DNA from: Saccharina japonica
Lineage: Eukaryota; Sar; Phaeophyceae; Laminariales; Laminariaceae
Reading direction: 5' to 3'
NCBI GenBank assembly: GCA_008828725.1
Contig: MEHQ01000271.1
Location: 1 to 64,000, forward strand
DNA: 64,000 nucleotides
In this document: positions 23,001 to 38,000 of the stretch, one piece after another
How positions within the stretch are numbered: the stretch's first letter is position 1
Layout: every line of letters begins with the position of its first letter
Program-made: the position numbers and the translations under genes
Notes under the pieces: generated by a model
Seen by the model: only the letters and a program-made list of their open reading frames with translations
Database searches by the model: none
What the model was told of the DNA's origin: nothing

Positions 23001-26000
23001 CGCGGTTGTGCCATTGCCAACACCAGGCCGCCCAAACCAAGTCAAACCAAGTACATACCAAACGCAGCCCTTTTTCATCGAAGGCTCTTTCGGTTTACGA
23101 AGTGGGTAACACACCCTGGACAATAGCCTATTGAATATGCCTATTGGTCTGTGGATAGGTCGGGGTATCGGCACCTACTGAAACCTGCAACAGGAGAGTC
23201 AAATCTGCCCACCGATAACTATTTCCTCTACCCACTAGGCCCAGAGAAAATGGTACAATGGGCTATCGTTCTTAGGATATAGGCATGTTCAGTAGGCTAT
23301 TGTCCAAGGTGTGGTCGGTAACAGGCAAAATCCATACAACATTTTCAATATGTAAAACGTTTCCCACACCCACACCAGAAATGTAAAACAGGGGATGGAT
23401 CCCCTTCCCAAGGCGCGTTTTACTAACTCCTACAAAAACGTGTGATTGGCATTATTGTGTTATTTCCCATGGCAGCCTGAGAAATCCCACTGGAATCTCG
23501 TAATAACCCACAGGAGCCGACGGGACTGTCACGAACGTCTGTGGGACGTCCCATGGCAACCCATGGCGTACCATGAAAACCCAAATAGTTCCCGTGGCAT
23601 CACACGGAAGACAATTGGACGCAATGGAAAACCGTGGAGTCTCGCGGGATTCCTCTCAAACTTGTGCACGGGATCCCACGGGAGTACCCGTTGACCGCCC
23701 CATGGAATCACGTGGAACCCCATGACACGTTTTTGTTCGGGATGTTTATCCTGCCATCAACAAGCTGACGTTTGTTCGAGTATATATATCCAAGACGATT
23801 GCGTAGAATCCAAGACCATAGCGGGCGAATAGCGCATATCACCGCGCGGGAAAAACGGGACCCCACATGAACCCATGGAAACAATACACAGTACACCGAT
23901 GCTTTCCGGCAGGAATGTCAACGGGCACGCACGGGAAAGCGACGATAGAGAAGAACCCACGGCAAAGCATTCACAATGACCACGGTGTCCCGAGGTTTCC
24001 CGATATCAATATTACGGGAATCCTCACGGTCTTCCGCGGCAGCCACGGTCGTCCGCAGGAATCCCCACGGTCTTGATCGGTTTCCCGTGGGGGAAACGCT
24101 ACTGTAGTTTTGACAGTTACCCGGGGTTCCCACGAGAACTGGCAGGAACTCCGATGGAAACCCCCGTTACTGCGCGCACTCACACGTTTGCGCTATCCGA
24201 GGGGCACTCCCGGGAACCCGGTAGGGTGGCGGCGGTGTTTCCCACAGGAGCCTGCGGGGACCCACCGCAAATCATCAAAATCCGGTAATTGACACGGCTT
24301 TCGGCCCCGCGCGGCATCCTGCGGCTACGACGAAGTGACATCTTCGACAGGTTCGACTTGCCATAGAGAGTTTTACGTACCATTGATATATATCCTTATC
24401 GTGGAGTCTCTTGGCGATATACGTGGAGTACCATAGGGAAACGTACTGAGATTTCCCGAGGGACCAGCGCGCCTCCTCGCACATGCCGTCGCGGAAATTA
24501 CCACGGGACGCCTTTTTTATCCTTTTAATACCGCGGTATTTCACGGGGTGTCATGGAATCCCGCAGGTCCTCGTGGAAACAAGCTTGGCAGCACGGGAAA
24601 ATAACACTCCCTGCGGGACGCCGAGGGTCCCCGTCGCAATGGGTTCCGCGGCGTGCACCACGGGCCACCATGGGACACCAGGGTATACCGTGGCTTCCCA
24701 GGGATTCCTGTGTGGATTTCCCGTGGGAACAGGGAAAAAACACAGCAATCTAGGAGCGCCGAATTTCGATGACGATGACAACAAGGGGAGTGCCTCGTCG
24801 ATGTGTCGCAAGTCAAGTGTGTTTCGTTTATTTGTTGTGTCAACCTCTGTTCCCTGTCCAAAGTATATTGTTCTTGCAGTTGTACATCCATTGCGTTGTA
24901 TGCGGCACTTGATTCCATCGGGACGCCCACACCCAGAATACAAGACACACGGCACACCTTCTGGATATTGATGGTATTGGTTTGCATTACTGGAATATGT
25001 TTGAAGGGACAACAGGTAACTGCGCGGAGTTCGTTTTACAGTATTGTTAATAGCTCATGCTCCTCTAGAATTCCCAATGGAAATAGCCCCGTCTGGGTAC
25101 GGACTGCGGACTGGTTTTCGCTGCCATAACATATGCCACAGGGTATCGCACACTGCCACCGTGTATGCAGTAGTACAGCAGTTTGCTCTATCCGAATCAT
25201 AATAAAGTATCACAATCGATTTAAACCATGCACGTCGCGTTAAGGAGCTGTATCAAACAAAGCATCACGACAAGAAATAGATGGGGAGACTCTCGTCAAA
25301 CCGTGTCCACTAAAAAGCTTATCATAAACCAAAGGCCAGAAAAATATCCTTTTGCGACACGTTCAGGGAGTCTTGGTGGGGTAGTTTTGAAGTTTGGCGC
25401 CCTTGGCCAAGGTGCTAAAATTCAACGATTGTAGGCCAATAAGTTATTTTTGCTTGTGGGTACAGTGCTGTTAACATATAAGAGCGAGACAAAGAGGGTA
25501 ATCACGTCTACGCGGCTTGCATACACCCTTAAACTACTAGTGTATTGTGCCCTTGGGACCAGCAGATTTTGATGATGCTATGTTTCTACTAATTGTTCAA
25601 GAAGCTTGGAACAATAGTCTGCCCAAAATAATTTGTTTTTAAATCAGACCCTTCGTTATTTTCTTCGGCTCTCAACACGGGTCAGTGTGAGCATAATGTA
25701 ACATGCGACGTTCGGGTGGATGTAAGCTAGATATCGCAGAAGCCACGTGGTTGGGGAGAAAGTAGCGTAGCCTTGAGCTTGTGCCAGCTCGCATATTGCG
25801 TTAATTGTGGATGTAGCCGAAGGAATGTCACTATGAAGCTTCCGTAGCACGGCGTCTTGTCAGACCCGATCAATTTGCATTATGAAAATGTGAGAGTTTA
25901 TGGGTCGGTATCTTGATTCCACATGTTCGGACATGTCTGGGCAACTCTGATATCATGCTACGGTAGAGTAGAGTAGAGGTGTTGGCACCATGTTCGTTTA

Positions 26001-29000
26001 TTCTGAGGGTGGTCCCCTGACTATCTTGATTATTGTATAGGAGCTCTATCCCCTTTGTTCGGAGGTAAATACATGTGCTACCCGACGAACAAAACCATGC
26101 CATATCTATATCACTATACAACCAACAGTATTTCAAGATATCGACAATATTAAGACGACTGGTTCGAGCTAACGATGCCCCCGTCATCATAAATAGTTTC
26201 AGCCAAAAAGTGCTCTCTACTCTATCGTATGATACCACGCGTCTTACCTGCAAAGTTATTGCGGAAGACAGATGCGGCGAATATGTCAAGCCCGGGTCCC
26301 GTGTACAAATAAACCGCGCCACCGTCTGCGGCCGTGTTGCCTTCCAGAACACAATCGGTAAACAAGGTTTGCTTGTCGTCCTCCGCCAGAATATATACGG
26401 CGCCGCCGAGCGATGCTTGATTAGACTCGAACAATACATCGCTGACTTGAACTTGGTCACACTCCTGGAGAAAGATGGCGCCTCCCAAACCGCCGGCGGA
26501 ATTATTGACGAACCCTACGCTCCAGTTAGAAGAGTAGTAGCCACCTGATTCGGGGTACAAGCCACGTTCAAGATATCAAGACCCACGATAGAAACTTGTG
26601 TGCTGGAGACCCTTTGGCAAACTGTCGATTAATACGTACGATACCAGGGTGATTGCACTTCGTCGAGGTTAAGTTAGAAAGTACGTTGCCGCTGAGAGAC
26701 TACTGTCTCGCACAAGCAGGAGGTTTTGAAGCAAAACAGAATAACGTATGTGATGATACCCTCCAAACCTACGATGCAGTAGTGACCATGCGAGTTTCGG
26801 TGGTGCTAGGATCTGTCCATCCCAAACTTTGTCTAATAAACGACCATATTCTGAGGCGAGTGTCCCGTGTTATCCGTCGGTCGCTCTCAAAGTGTATCTG
26901 GTTCGAACTGTTTTGCCAGAAATATCCTTAACGATTGAGGTGTAATGGGGCCAGCACAAGGACACTTTTTTATGGAATCCAGCATTTACGTCTATACCAG
27001 GTATGTACTGTAGGTCGCGGTATTATGTCTGGTCGAAAAAATAGTACTAATCGGCCCCGAGCTGATACACTTCCGATCCCTCCTGCGTCTAAGACAATCG
27101 AATGCCGGACAACAAGCAGCAGCCTATCGAGTCCAAGAAAGTATCCTGACACATTTCTGACAATTTATTACGCTTTTAGTTCGCGTTTTGTCGTGAAAAA
27201 GGGGTGGAAGTGCCAACGGGGGCTAGGTCCGCTCCTCTAGTTACCATGGGCGTAAAGTGATACACCCGCACCGGACACGAAACCCCAGTCCTACCACTAT
27301 CCTCACAAAGTGCGTCGAGCATCGGTATGGTTCCAAATTAGGAACTACCCTAAAGGACAACGCATCTATCCGTGGAGTTATCGTAGGAATAGTCCATACC
27401 GACCAGCAAGCCGCGACAGTAGATATATCACTGTCGAATCTCCCTTTGGACTTACCAGGAGTATTCTCGTCATTTCGATAATGGTTGAATTTCCGCGCTT
27501 CACGTCACGACTAGGCTTCGTTGATGCACAATACCAAAGTGGACAAAAACAAACCGAGAGTTCGGCCACGCGATAGGTTTCAGGACGCCAATAGGATAAT
27601 CTGGATGAAGCACTGGGTTTCGGTGTGTTTTGCCACGGCAACCCAGTATATATATGTATATACACCCTGGCAGAAACTATAATTATAACAGATAATACTG
27701 TGGGTTTTAGCAAGCGTCCGGAGAAAACCAACCACAATCGCCGCCATCTCACTTTCTTACCTTCATCCCCTGACAGGCCGCCACGACCTATCTTGCCCCC
27801 GATGACAGTGACGTTGATAGACCTAGCCCAAATAGCACCTGCGAGTGTCGGCACAAGGTAAGGGGGGGGTCTCTGCTGCGTTAAATTGTGTGCTCGAAAG
27901 TATTTCCGGGAAAATGTAACAAGTAGCTCGACGAGACAAATGGAGTTGGACGTTGGAGCGCATTGAAAACTTGCTGCACTTACCTGACATCAAGATTACA
28001 CCTCACTTTCGACTAGAGAGGACTAGAGAGGGGCTGGTCGCGATACTATAGTAGGCGCTCGTGAAGATATTAAATATTGAGAACTTTACACGTTAAACAG
28101 TGTGCATTGAAGTGACCGCACGAGCGAATATATTGAAATGTAGCTAGTTGTCGGATCACGGTGGGAGCACTCAATTGAAGCCGGTCGATTTTTCCGGCAG
28201 ATAAACACAATGTGGTCTGCACCGAGCACGCAACAGGGTGGTCGTGATATAAGCGGCGACTATGATCTTCCCAAGGCTTCCTTGATAAGACATCTATCAA
28301 GATTGACTCACACGAGTAACCCCGACACATAGAACAGTGTTTCAAACAATGGATCCTGGCCGTTCCAATAGGAGACAGGAGATCGTTTCAGGTGTCGCCC
28401 ATCAAGTAAACGCACAGATGTTGGTGCCAATCGCACCGCACGTAAACAAACATCGAAAATCGGGTTTACATGAGAGGTTAGCAAAATATCCAACCGGCAA
28501 CTCAAGTGATAACAACCCACCAAACTGGATACGTTCATATGTCGTATCCACACGAAAACCAGGATTAGCGAACTGTCCGCAACAAACAAGTATCGGAGAT
28601 ACGAAACTAGATGCAGCGAGACATGCCGATCTTCGCGAATACATGACAGCTAGATTTAGAACATGATCGCATCCTATATTCAAAGGTATTGTGTTCTACT
28701 TCATCATTCCATTCCGCTTTTGTCATGGCACCGAGATATAGCTAGGAAACTATGGAACATTTGTACTTCCCCACGTTTCGTGCTTGGTGCGAGTGGCAGG
28801 TTTGAGGTCTAACACTACCACCTACACACAATACACATTTCCACAGGAATGCTGTCCTCCTCTGTACGCTCGCACAGTATGCATGCCTTGAGCACTCGGT
28901 GGCCTAACGGAGTCTCCCGAACGTACTGCCGACTGCACGCACAATGTAAATACTCGTCATTCAGTAAAGCAGACACTCTGATTGTTTGCAGGCGTATGGA

Positions 29001-32000
29001 AAGTGTTAACAGCACTCGACGAAGATAGCCCACGGCAGGCGAGACTGGTTCCAGGAATTATATAGGGCATTCGGACAGTACATCATTTGCGCATTTCGAG
29101 TAAAACGGAGGCCGGCCGCATTGGGTGATATATAGCCAAAGGTCGCCCTATTAGGTTTGCCACGACGAATACTCAGAAGTCTACATCACCACAATAACAC
29201 CGAAGGCAGGAATTGCGGTATGTGATCGTAAAAAGGGTAAACACGTACTTTATCGAAGGTAACGCATTGCACTAACTGTACGGTATATGTTGCTCACCAA
29301 AGCACTAGGCTACAGTCCCCGAGTGTCTTACATGCCTGGCACTCATCATGCACCAACCTCTTGCTGTAACGTTGCCGCCCATCTCGACAACCCCTGGGAG
29401 CACAGAGGTTCGACAGGTGTAGCTGGAATTTGACGCGGACAAGCGGTGTTGCATTGTTCAAGTGGGCCGTCGGCAGGCTGAACCTCCGACCCCACCGGCG
29501 CCCATTTCGTTTTGTGGAAGATGCGTCGTTTCAAACAGACTACTCGTATACCCGTGGTCTTACCGGCTTGCTACCCAAGTGCGACAGCATGATGACAGCT
29601 CGTGTATCATATATATATATTCGACAACACTTCGGTATCAGCAGCAGTAGCAGCGACGGCGGCGGCGGCGACGGCGCTGTGCAATCACCGCGGTCTGTAT
29701 GTCGAGCTCCCCAAACGAGTGGAGCTGTGACGTACGCAGGTTTGAGCGGAGTGGTAGCGAAAGGGAGATATTAAAATCAAGCTGCTTGCTGCTCATCTGG
29801 CCGGTGCTGCTGTTTGATGTTGTTCCCGCCACTAGTTTGATTACTCTTGTATGTTTTGTTGGCCTCGCAGAGACAGTACTGTGGCAAACTCTACCGCCTC
29901 CGGCATTGCTGCGTTGTCGTTGCTACTCAAATGCTGGGTTATGTTCTGTTATTTTGGTAAACTTTCAATGTTTCCATACCCCCCCCCTCCCCTGTCTGAT
30001 ACGGCGCGAACGCGTTTGCGAAGCCGGTTTGGGAGTTTCACCTCGTCAAGCACAACACGTCATGATGCGTAGGTAATTCACCGAGTTTTGTGGACTGAAA
30101 GTAGAATAACGTTTACTCTTCGGGTGGCTATCCCCACCGCACCGGGCCCCTTCGGGGGTCAGGTCGGGTCAACATGCCCAAGTCTCCTGAGTAGTAGGTA
30201 GCAAGGGCTGATACTTCCGAGGGGGCATGGAGTGAATTGACACACGACACGCAGTGAGACTTGGAAGTGTGGAGGGCGTAAGCTTTAGTTTTGCCCATCC
30301 ACCGGAGGATACAAATAAATAAATAAAATAACGTAGACTAAGTTTCGTTAACACTCAATTACCTATGCAAATGCTCGAATAGGTGCGCACTTAAATGCGT
30401 CATCAAAGAGGTGGCTGGTAAACACGACTCTGGCAGTAGTATTCGAATACTTTGGGGTGCTGGCGCCTTGAGAGTTTTCGACTACTTTGTCATGGATGTG
30501 CCGGCGTCATGAAATGAAGAAAAATGTGAGGAGACCCGACACCGCCAAGTGTACACCTCCGATGGTTGCCCCCCCCCTCTTCCGCGATATCAAACGACAC
30601 ACTAAACGTTTGGTATTGTTGAAGCAAATTCCCGCACACTTCATTTAACTACACACTACTTTAGGTACATACCCAACAACCGGCAGGTAATACACAGAGG
30701 ACGTCTCCCCCCCCACCCCCTTGACGCTGTTTGAAAAACCAGCAAATGTTTATAAGGTGCACAGCTAAGCGGTAATTCTCTGAGGGACACACGGCTACAT
30801 ATACGAACCCAGAGACGGAAAGAAGAACGGGAAAAGAGGTATTGCGTATGTATTTAGCGTCAAATATACCTATACTATCGTTACCTAAATTCCAAATCGT
30901 ACGAGAAAGTACCCGCCGACCGGCGAAATCTGTGATAACCGCAAGATTACCTAAGAACTAATCGATACCCAACGGTCCTCATCTCGGATCACTACAAGGA
31001 GCCGAAGGGACCACTGACGGCCTCTTTCGATTCCGTACCTCCATAGATATGTGGGTAGGCATGGGTGAAACGATCGTAGTAACAGCATAACACTTACTTG
31101 AGTGTGCGATTATGTTTCGTTGAGGGGGTGCATAGCGATTTTATATACATTATACCGTGTTGACGCTGGTCGGGGCTCGGGATTTTCAGTGCTTAGGCAT
31201 CCGGTTCGTACGTTTCTCCGAGCTCCACAACTCTGCATTTCACCAACCTTCTTTGATCTGGTATCCCATTACCGCATGGATCATGTTTCACCAAGGTATC
31301 AGCCCCTCACACTCATGATGGGCCTAGGTATTTGCTTGCACCTATAGGGGTGAGACCGCAGCGACTGTTGTATGCACATACAGTACACGTCGGCACCACA
31401 AATATCGTAAACTCCGAGGAACTCAGAGGTTGTAGTGCATCGCGTCAAGCACAAAATGAACACAGCACCCACCCAAGGAAGACTTCATCCCCATGCGTCA
31501 ATCACGGAACCGTTAATGTGATTGTGCCACGATTGTGACCGATACCCTGACTAGCACGCAATGGGTTTTATATTGTCTAGTTGTTGTGAGCATTCCGACC
31601 CTATTGCTCGTGTACACACTGGTGACATTATTGTGCACACATATTTGTTAAGAGTGCTGTTTGCTCCTTACACCCGGACATGGTCGACTTTTCGTTGTAC
31701 CTGCACATTATTACAGTGATTCTTCGTCTCGATTAGCTGGTATCCTCAGTAGTATTTGCCTTCCACCATCGCAATTTTCGTGTGGCACATAGTATATTTT
31801 GTGATACAAGGGTGTTGGCGCGTCCGGTGTATGATCCCGGACAGTTACGATATAAACTATGAGTGTGGCCTCTATCGGGATGGAAAGAGCCACCTACTAC
31901 GCGATAAAGAGATACATACTTGGACGAACACGAAGTTAGCTTTGTTACTTATCAGCATTACGAATGAAGCGACACCTGCGCGGCGATCGGCGGCCAGGGG

Positions 32001-35000
32001 AGAGTGTAAGTGTGACATATTCCTCTGCGCGTGCGGATTCGGCGAGGCACGTCCAGAAACAAGATAAGCAACTTTGTACCCTGGGATGGTTTGCATTTCG
32101 AAACATGGGCAGTGTTCAAACTGTATTAGCATCGTCGTCGAGAAGAATAATGGGTGATGTGCCAACTCAGGCCGTTGCCGTGGTTGGTGAAGTCGCGTTT
32201 GTTTAATGCATCGACTTGTTTAATATTCCCCGCGAGGCCTTCTTGAACGTTGCTTGTACTTATTGTTAAGCGAGTTTGGGTACGATAAATCATACCATAT
32301 TAAGGCTGTTGCTACGCGATTATTGACCAGATCCCATCTAACATCAGTTCGAGTCGGCACATAACGTCAGCTCGAACACATATGACCTTTTTATTTTATG
32401 TTCATGTTCAATGATCTGATGTGTTAAGCAACACATGTGCCATGTATAGCCTACGAAAAGGGCATGCCTCTCATACCAAGCAAATAAACATTGGTTTGGG
32501 CTAGTTTTACCCACCCGATTTAACCTGGTTCAGCGGTAATCCAACTGAAGACACCAAACACTGATGGCGCCAGTGATATTTTGGTAGGTTGTACTTCGTA
32601 TAAACAAAGCGTCTTATTGATTAATAGTCGGACCATAAGCCAATGCCGTCGGTATCTATATGGGTCGGCTCCAGTTAGCCTGCCATGGCCATAGTAACTT
32701 GTATCCGGAGACTTGTTGACCAATCTGCAGACGTTCAAGAAACCAACACACTGCTACTATTACCACCAGCTCTCCCACACATATTGCTACACCCGTTTAA
32801 AGTATTAAAAACCCCGAGGGTCAATACGATGTGTCTTATATATACTCTATACTCTACTCTGCCCAACGACGGCGGGTTGGAACACTAACCTCACACACCC
32901 TGCAGGAAATCTGACAAACAAACAACGCTGTTGGAATTCAAATGTATAGTTCTGTTTAACGCTGGCGTTAGTTCGATCGTGACAAACATTCGCATATAAG
33001 TTCTCTGACACATGCGAACAAAACAGATGCGGGATACTTCTTGAAAACGAGTTTGGATCGCCGATGGCATGGGGTCCAAGACAAAAATTTAACTGCCGGC
33101 GCCGCTCCGGATCCCCGGTAAGCGGTGGATCATGGTTTCCCAGACCGTACACGGCAGCGATAGTTCCGGCGAAGATGAAAGACGGTCTGTGTGAACGTCG
33201 ATCTGGTTGGTCTGGTTGAACTCGAATGCTCTTGAGAAATTGATGATAACCACGAGTATTATGTATCCTGCTCTAAACAATCTGTAGCGTTCCAGGTCTA
33301 AGAGGGTTGATCGGGCGTTTTGGAGTGGAAGAGAGCAACGTTTGGAGGAATGGTCTAAGGGTTGCCACTTTCTACACATATAGGTTAAGATATCGCGAAC
33401 GCATGTAGGGGGGGGCTAGGTTCCACTTTATAGGGCCGCCACGTACGACGCTGAGCAGCGTCTGTTGGAACTTAGAGCATGGCGTTTCTTCGAACTTGAA
33501 AACCAACAACCGTTTACCTCAAGCAAGCCATGTAACAGAAACCTTGTATCCAGGTTTCGAAGATGACGTATATTGGAAGGGGCAAAAGCAAACAATTATT
33601 AAACCAAAGGTATTTAGGATTATTTATAAATAAACGGCGTATTGCGCTATGAAAACGCTTCCTCGGACCCTTTGTGATTAAAAAGTTATGCACTCTACAC
33701 GAGTGAACAAAACGTTCGAGGCACACTCGTGGCCGGCTGCTCAAGGTTTGTTTTACCTTTGCTGTGGTGAAGCGTATTTATAGATGGCTCGACCGATCCC
33801 ATTTCGAGCAGCCGGAATACGGATGGTCGTCCACAGAAGAAGCCGGGATCGTCAACGTCGTGACCCTACCAGTCAATACAAACGTCTGAAGAGAATACGA
33901 AACACCACGAACGTAGCTGGTGCCGGAGACAGTACAAGTCGCCTGCCATGTAAGAACTTACACGAGTGGTGAATCCGAAGTGGGAAACATATTAGTTTCA
34001 AATTAATCCAGTATTATATCGTTTTCCTTATAATCGTTCAGGACATGTACTATAACTTATGATACTTCTCCAGGAATCTCATTGGGATGACTACGTTATT
34101 AGCAGCGGCTGACGTTCCCTCGTGCATACTACTATCGGGAATACACCATAGTTGACTGACACTTTGTACGGCCGTCGCCGCACGTCGTACCGTGGCGGAA
34201 ACAACAGGCACGACCAAGGCAGAATAGTATTCGTATTATGCCGGTTCCTACATTGTTCGCTTCCTCGAGTGTTGTGGCTGCGCTAGACGCAAGCCAAGAA
34301 AGATGTGGTCACAGGCCGCAAATCCATAGGCACATAACCACACGACGTCTACTGTGGTATGGTTCTTGTTCGTCGGGTCTTATTTTTCCACACTATCTTT
34401 GTCATAGGACACGACCGTATCTAGCTCAGGGAGATCTGGTTTCGTGATGGTGCCCGATACCATGCTCGCCTTGGTACTGCTGTACTCATTCGACCTACAT
34501 GGGCATACGTAGCTTGTACATACCCGTACCAGTACCTCGCTCACTAGGATGTAGAATTTATACCAACAACTGATGTGGGTGTGCTGGACTGTTTGGTTCG
34601 TTCTATGTAACCGTCGACATCCAGCACACCTACTCGTATCCGTGCCTATTTCTCCTTCTAGCGAGATGCAAGCTTTGTGGTCACAATACCACGTTGGGAT
34701 AGATTCACGAATATTACTTTGGATTGCGGTAATCATATAGTCTAGCTATCTTAGACGTATGGTACGGGGGGGGGGGGGGGCGTACTCATTTGTTGCTTGC
34801 CTTAGTCATTTGGCCATTGACCAAGCATATCCCTTCCGAGACGGGGTAGGGGGGGGGGGGTCTGAGCTTGCCAACCATTGTCCCTAGCGAATAACACCAC
34901 CATCGTGAGCGTATCGAAGAGTGTCATCCTCAATCAGTAGAGTTCGACACTTATTCGAGACTGTTGGCGGTTGAGGCATATTATGGACAAGACAACGGGA

Positions 35001-38000
35001 ATGACGCAACCGGTGTTTTATCTTGTCTGATGGGTTCGACATTTAGGCGAAAACGTGGCACGTTATCTTCTCTTTCCTTGCGGAAAGCAGGGTTGCATTG
35101 GTCGTCGGTCTGGTCTTTTTTAATCAAGGCGCTTTGGTGTCGTCGTTTGTAGCTGGGGACCGGCAGGGGCGTACGATAATTGCCACCTCTGATTTGTTCA
35201 GGTGGGACTATCAGCCATGTCGCGATAATACCACCAAAAGGTGCACATCGGCGGCCGTATGTATACTAATTGAAGTAACGCGGTGATACAAGGAATCAGT
35301 ACGACGCGCACAAGTATAGCTTGGCTGCTCGCGGCCGACGTCACATCGCCACGCTTAAGGGTGCAAAACCCTTGGGGGGGAGCGTTGGATGGAGGCCCTT
35401 CTGACTTCATCATGCAGGCTCGTGATGTCAGCCGTACAGCACGAAACGACGACAGTACAAAGTCTCAGTGAATATTGGGAATTACTAAAGCAATTTACAA
35501 ACGCGCACCCGACAGCCAATGCTACAAGAGCGTGGTCGTTATAGTGAGCTTCACGGAGTAATATAAAATATTAGGACGCATTTTCTGGACGTTATCGTGG
35601 AAGCCGTCATACTGGAGTCAGAATGGAACACATTGGTTTTCCACTTCAGATATTCAGAATGGCCACTCGTGTAAGTTCTTACACCGCAGGTGACATGTAC
35701 TGTGTCGTGTCACAAGCCTCGCCAGTAGTGTTTCGTAGTGTGTTCGGGTGTTTTTGTTGACAGGTACGATCACGAGGGTGACAGTTCCGGCTTCTTGTGT
35801 GGACGATCACCCGTACTGCGGCTGCCAGAGATGGGATCGGTCAAGTTATTTATAGAGACGCATAAACACAAATAAACATCACGCCCCACTTGAGTAGCTG
35901 TACTTCGAACTGTGTTAGCCACTTGTAGGTACGATGCACCATTGGCCAATCACAGAGGGGCCGAAGAAGCATTTCCCATGGTTCAATACGCTGTTTACCT
36001 ATGAATGTCTCGGAATACCTAGTTACACCGTTGAAAGTTTGCCCAGTTGGAATTGTGTGCGTGTTGCTAGAATCTAACCGAGCGTGTTTCCGAGTGTCGG
36101 GAAAATTCCAACACACCTGGTGAACTTCGCCGAACATTACGCGTTGGTCCACCCACGTAATTTGTACCAATCTACCTCTTGCTTAAGCTGCCATGATGAC
36201 AACGGTGGCAAATACCCCCCTCAACTTCAGTGTTGATTAGAGGTGTCGTTCGCATGTTAATGTTTTTCGGAATACAGGTTATAACACGTATTGCTGACTA
36301 TATTCGACTTGCTGTGGCGGTTAGTTCTCTGGAGCTCTAATGAAAACTCTCGCGATTTGCTGGTACTCTTTTTTTCAATATCGGGCACTAACAAGGTGGC
36401 CCTGCATTTCCAGGTTGAAGGCTAGGCCTTGTTTCGCTTGGACGGAGAGGCAAGGGGCGAGACGCACAAGTTAATGCTGTAGGAAGCCGCAGGCCATTGC
36501 CAGAAAATACACGTTTAATATATATACGAGTATCTATAATATTAAATGCTGCTATTCTGTCTGTCTGTCTGTCTGTCTGAAATTGAGCAGCGCTATCCAG
36601 AGCGGTTCAGCCCCACCTTGCCCCATGAGTAGGGAAGCTGGGTGCCACAACCCGCAGAACACTGGCACCTACGCCGCGCCGAGCCGTGGCCGTGGCGCAA
36701 TCCCGATGCAGTTCTCGCAGCCCTTACAATTCTTGAATTACTATTCTGACAGCTGATTGGTTGCCCAAATCCATGCCAGTGGCTGCTGGCTCTTTCTAGA
36801 AGAGCGGTGCTCAAAAGAGCCACTGAGGTTCCGCCAAACTCGGGGAGGATAGAATCCCATCCTCAGATTAAAAATCCCTCCATATCTCTCCAACTCAGAC
36901 CAACCGCGGACAAAAACGGCGTTTTCCCGGGTCGACACTACCCCGCACGGTATGGAAACCCCACACCCATCAGTTGGTCGCTGATTGGCTGAGGCTCAGG
37001 GAGCCAGCTGCACTTGGGGACGATAAAGTCCCATCCCCGGATCATATATCCTTCCAGATATCTACAACTCCAACGACCCGGGGACGCAAACGGACATAAC
37101 TCGGTTCGATACCGCCCCGCAAGGTGTGGAAACCCCACCACCACTAGCTTAGAGTTGTGACCCGGCCTCAGAATTCTGGACCGGGTACCCGGCCCGGTTT
37201 TGAGGGATTCAGACTGGCCCGGCCCGGGTACCCGGCGGGTCGGAGGACCCGGGTACCCGGGTACCCGGGTACCCGGGGTATCATACCGTATTTACCCCCC
37301 CCCCGCTTGCTTTTACCGGCGTGAAAGCGGAAAGGTACTCAAACGACGTGGTAAGGAGGTAGGTGGGAGAACAAGACTTGATTTTGTCTCTTACTGTACG
37401 ATGAATCTTGACAAATAACAGAAGGCAAGGGGGGTGGATATCTCTACTTTGTGGCAAAGTGAAAAGAACGTAGGTTAGACCGGGTTTTGTTTTCGTTGAT
37501 ACATGATACATGATACTGACCTGTGATACTGCTGTCATACCCTTGTTGCCTATTGCGCTCGTCATCAGCAAAATCCTACTCCGAGTACGATTGCTCGAAT
37601 TTCATGCGACAAATCCCGTCACCGACAGACAGCAGAGGAGAATATAATGTATATTGATGCGGGTACCCGGATACCCGGGTACCCGGGTACCCGGGGCACA
37701 GATACCCGGCGGGTCGCAGATTTGGACCGGTCCGGTTCCGGTCCCGGCCGGGCCGGGTACCCGCCACCGGGTACCCGGTTCTCGCCCAGCCGGGTTGCAA
37801 CTCTAGGGGGAAGATTCATCCGAGTAGGATGAAGAGGAAGCGTGAGAGAGTCTGCCCTGCGGTGCTTGGCAGCAGCTGGCACGGCAGCAGCTGCTTCCTC
37901 CGGTGCAGCAGCTGCACGAGGCTCTTGTGATGCTAGTTCGATGTCCTGGCTCATGGTATAGGAGGGCCACCAACGGCTGGTAAGAGTATCGTGTGTGTTG

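Larger units (their letters stand above)
16200..26247 (-). other. 10-kb intron of the beta-helix gene
   Basis: Phase 1 on both sides; no additional beta-helix rung was found. Contents: 16.2-17.88 kb nothing recognised; Harbinger-like element 17882-18837; hairpin repeat 19.06-19.56 kb; (CAAA)n 20275-20355; 85-bp array 20.56-21.28 kb; 21.3-22.83 kb nothing recognised; second repeat copy 22834-22996; CCACGGG-rich tract 23.44-24.75 kb; E1 copy 25955-26235. Confidence 0.65.

Noticed and set aside
24483-25012. Overlapping 148-162-codon open frames on both strands
   Set aside because: They arise from palindromic, stop-poor CCACGGG-type repeats; no conserved motif in any frame.
31875-31985. Extra beta-helix exon on the minus strand (GVASFVMLISNKANFVFVQ or GGSFHPDRG..)
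   Set aside because: Phases do not fit (ends in phase 0), no GGA(I/V) turn, and no suitable donor for the second reading.
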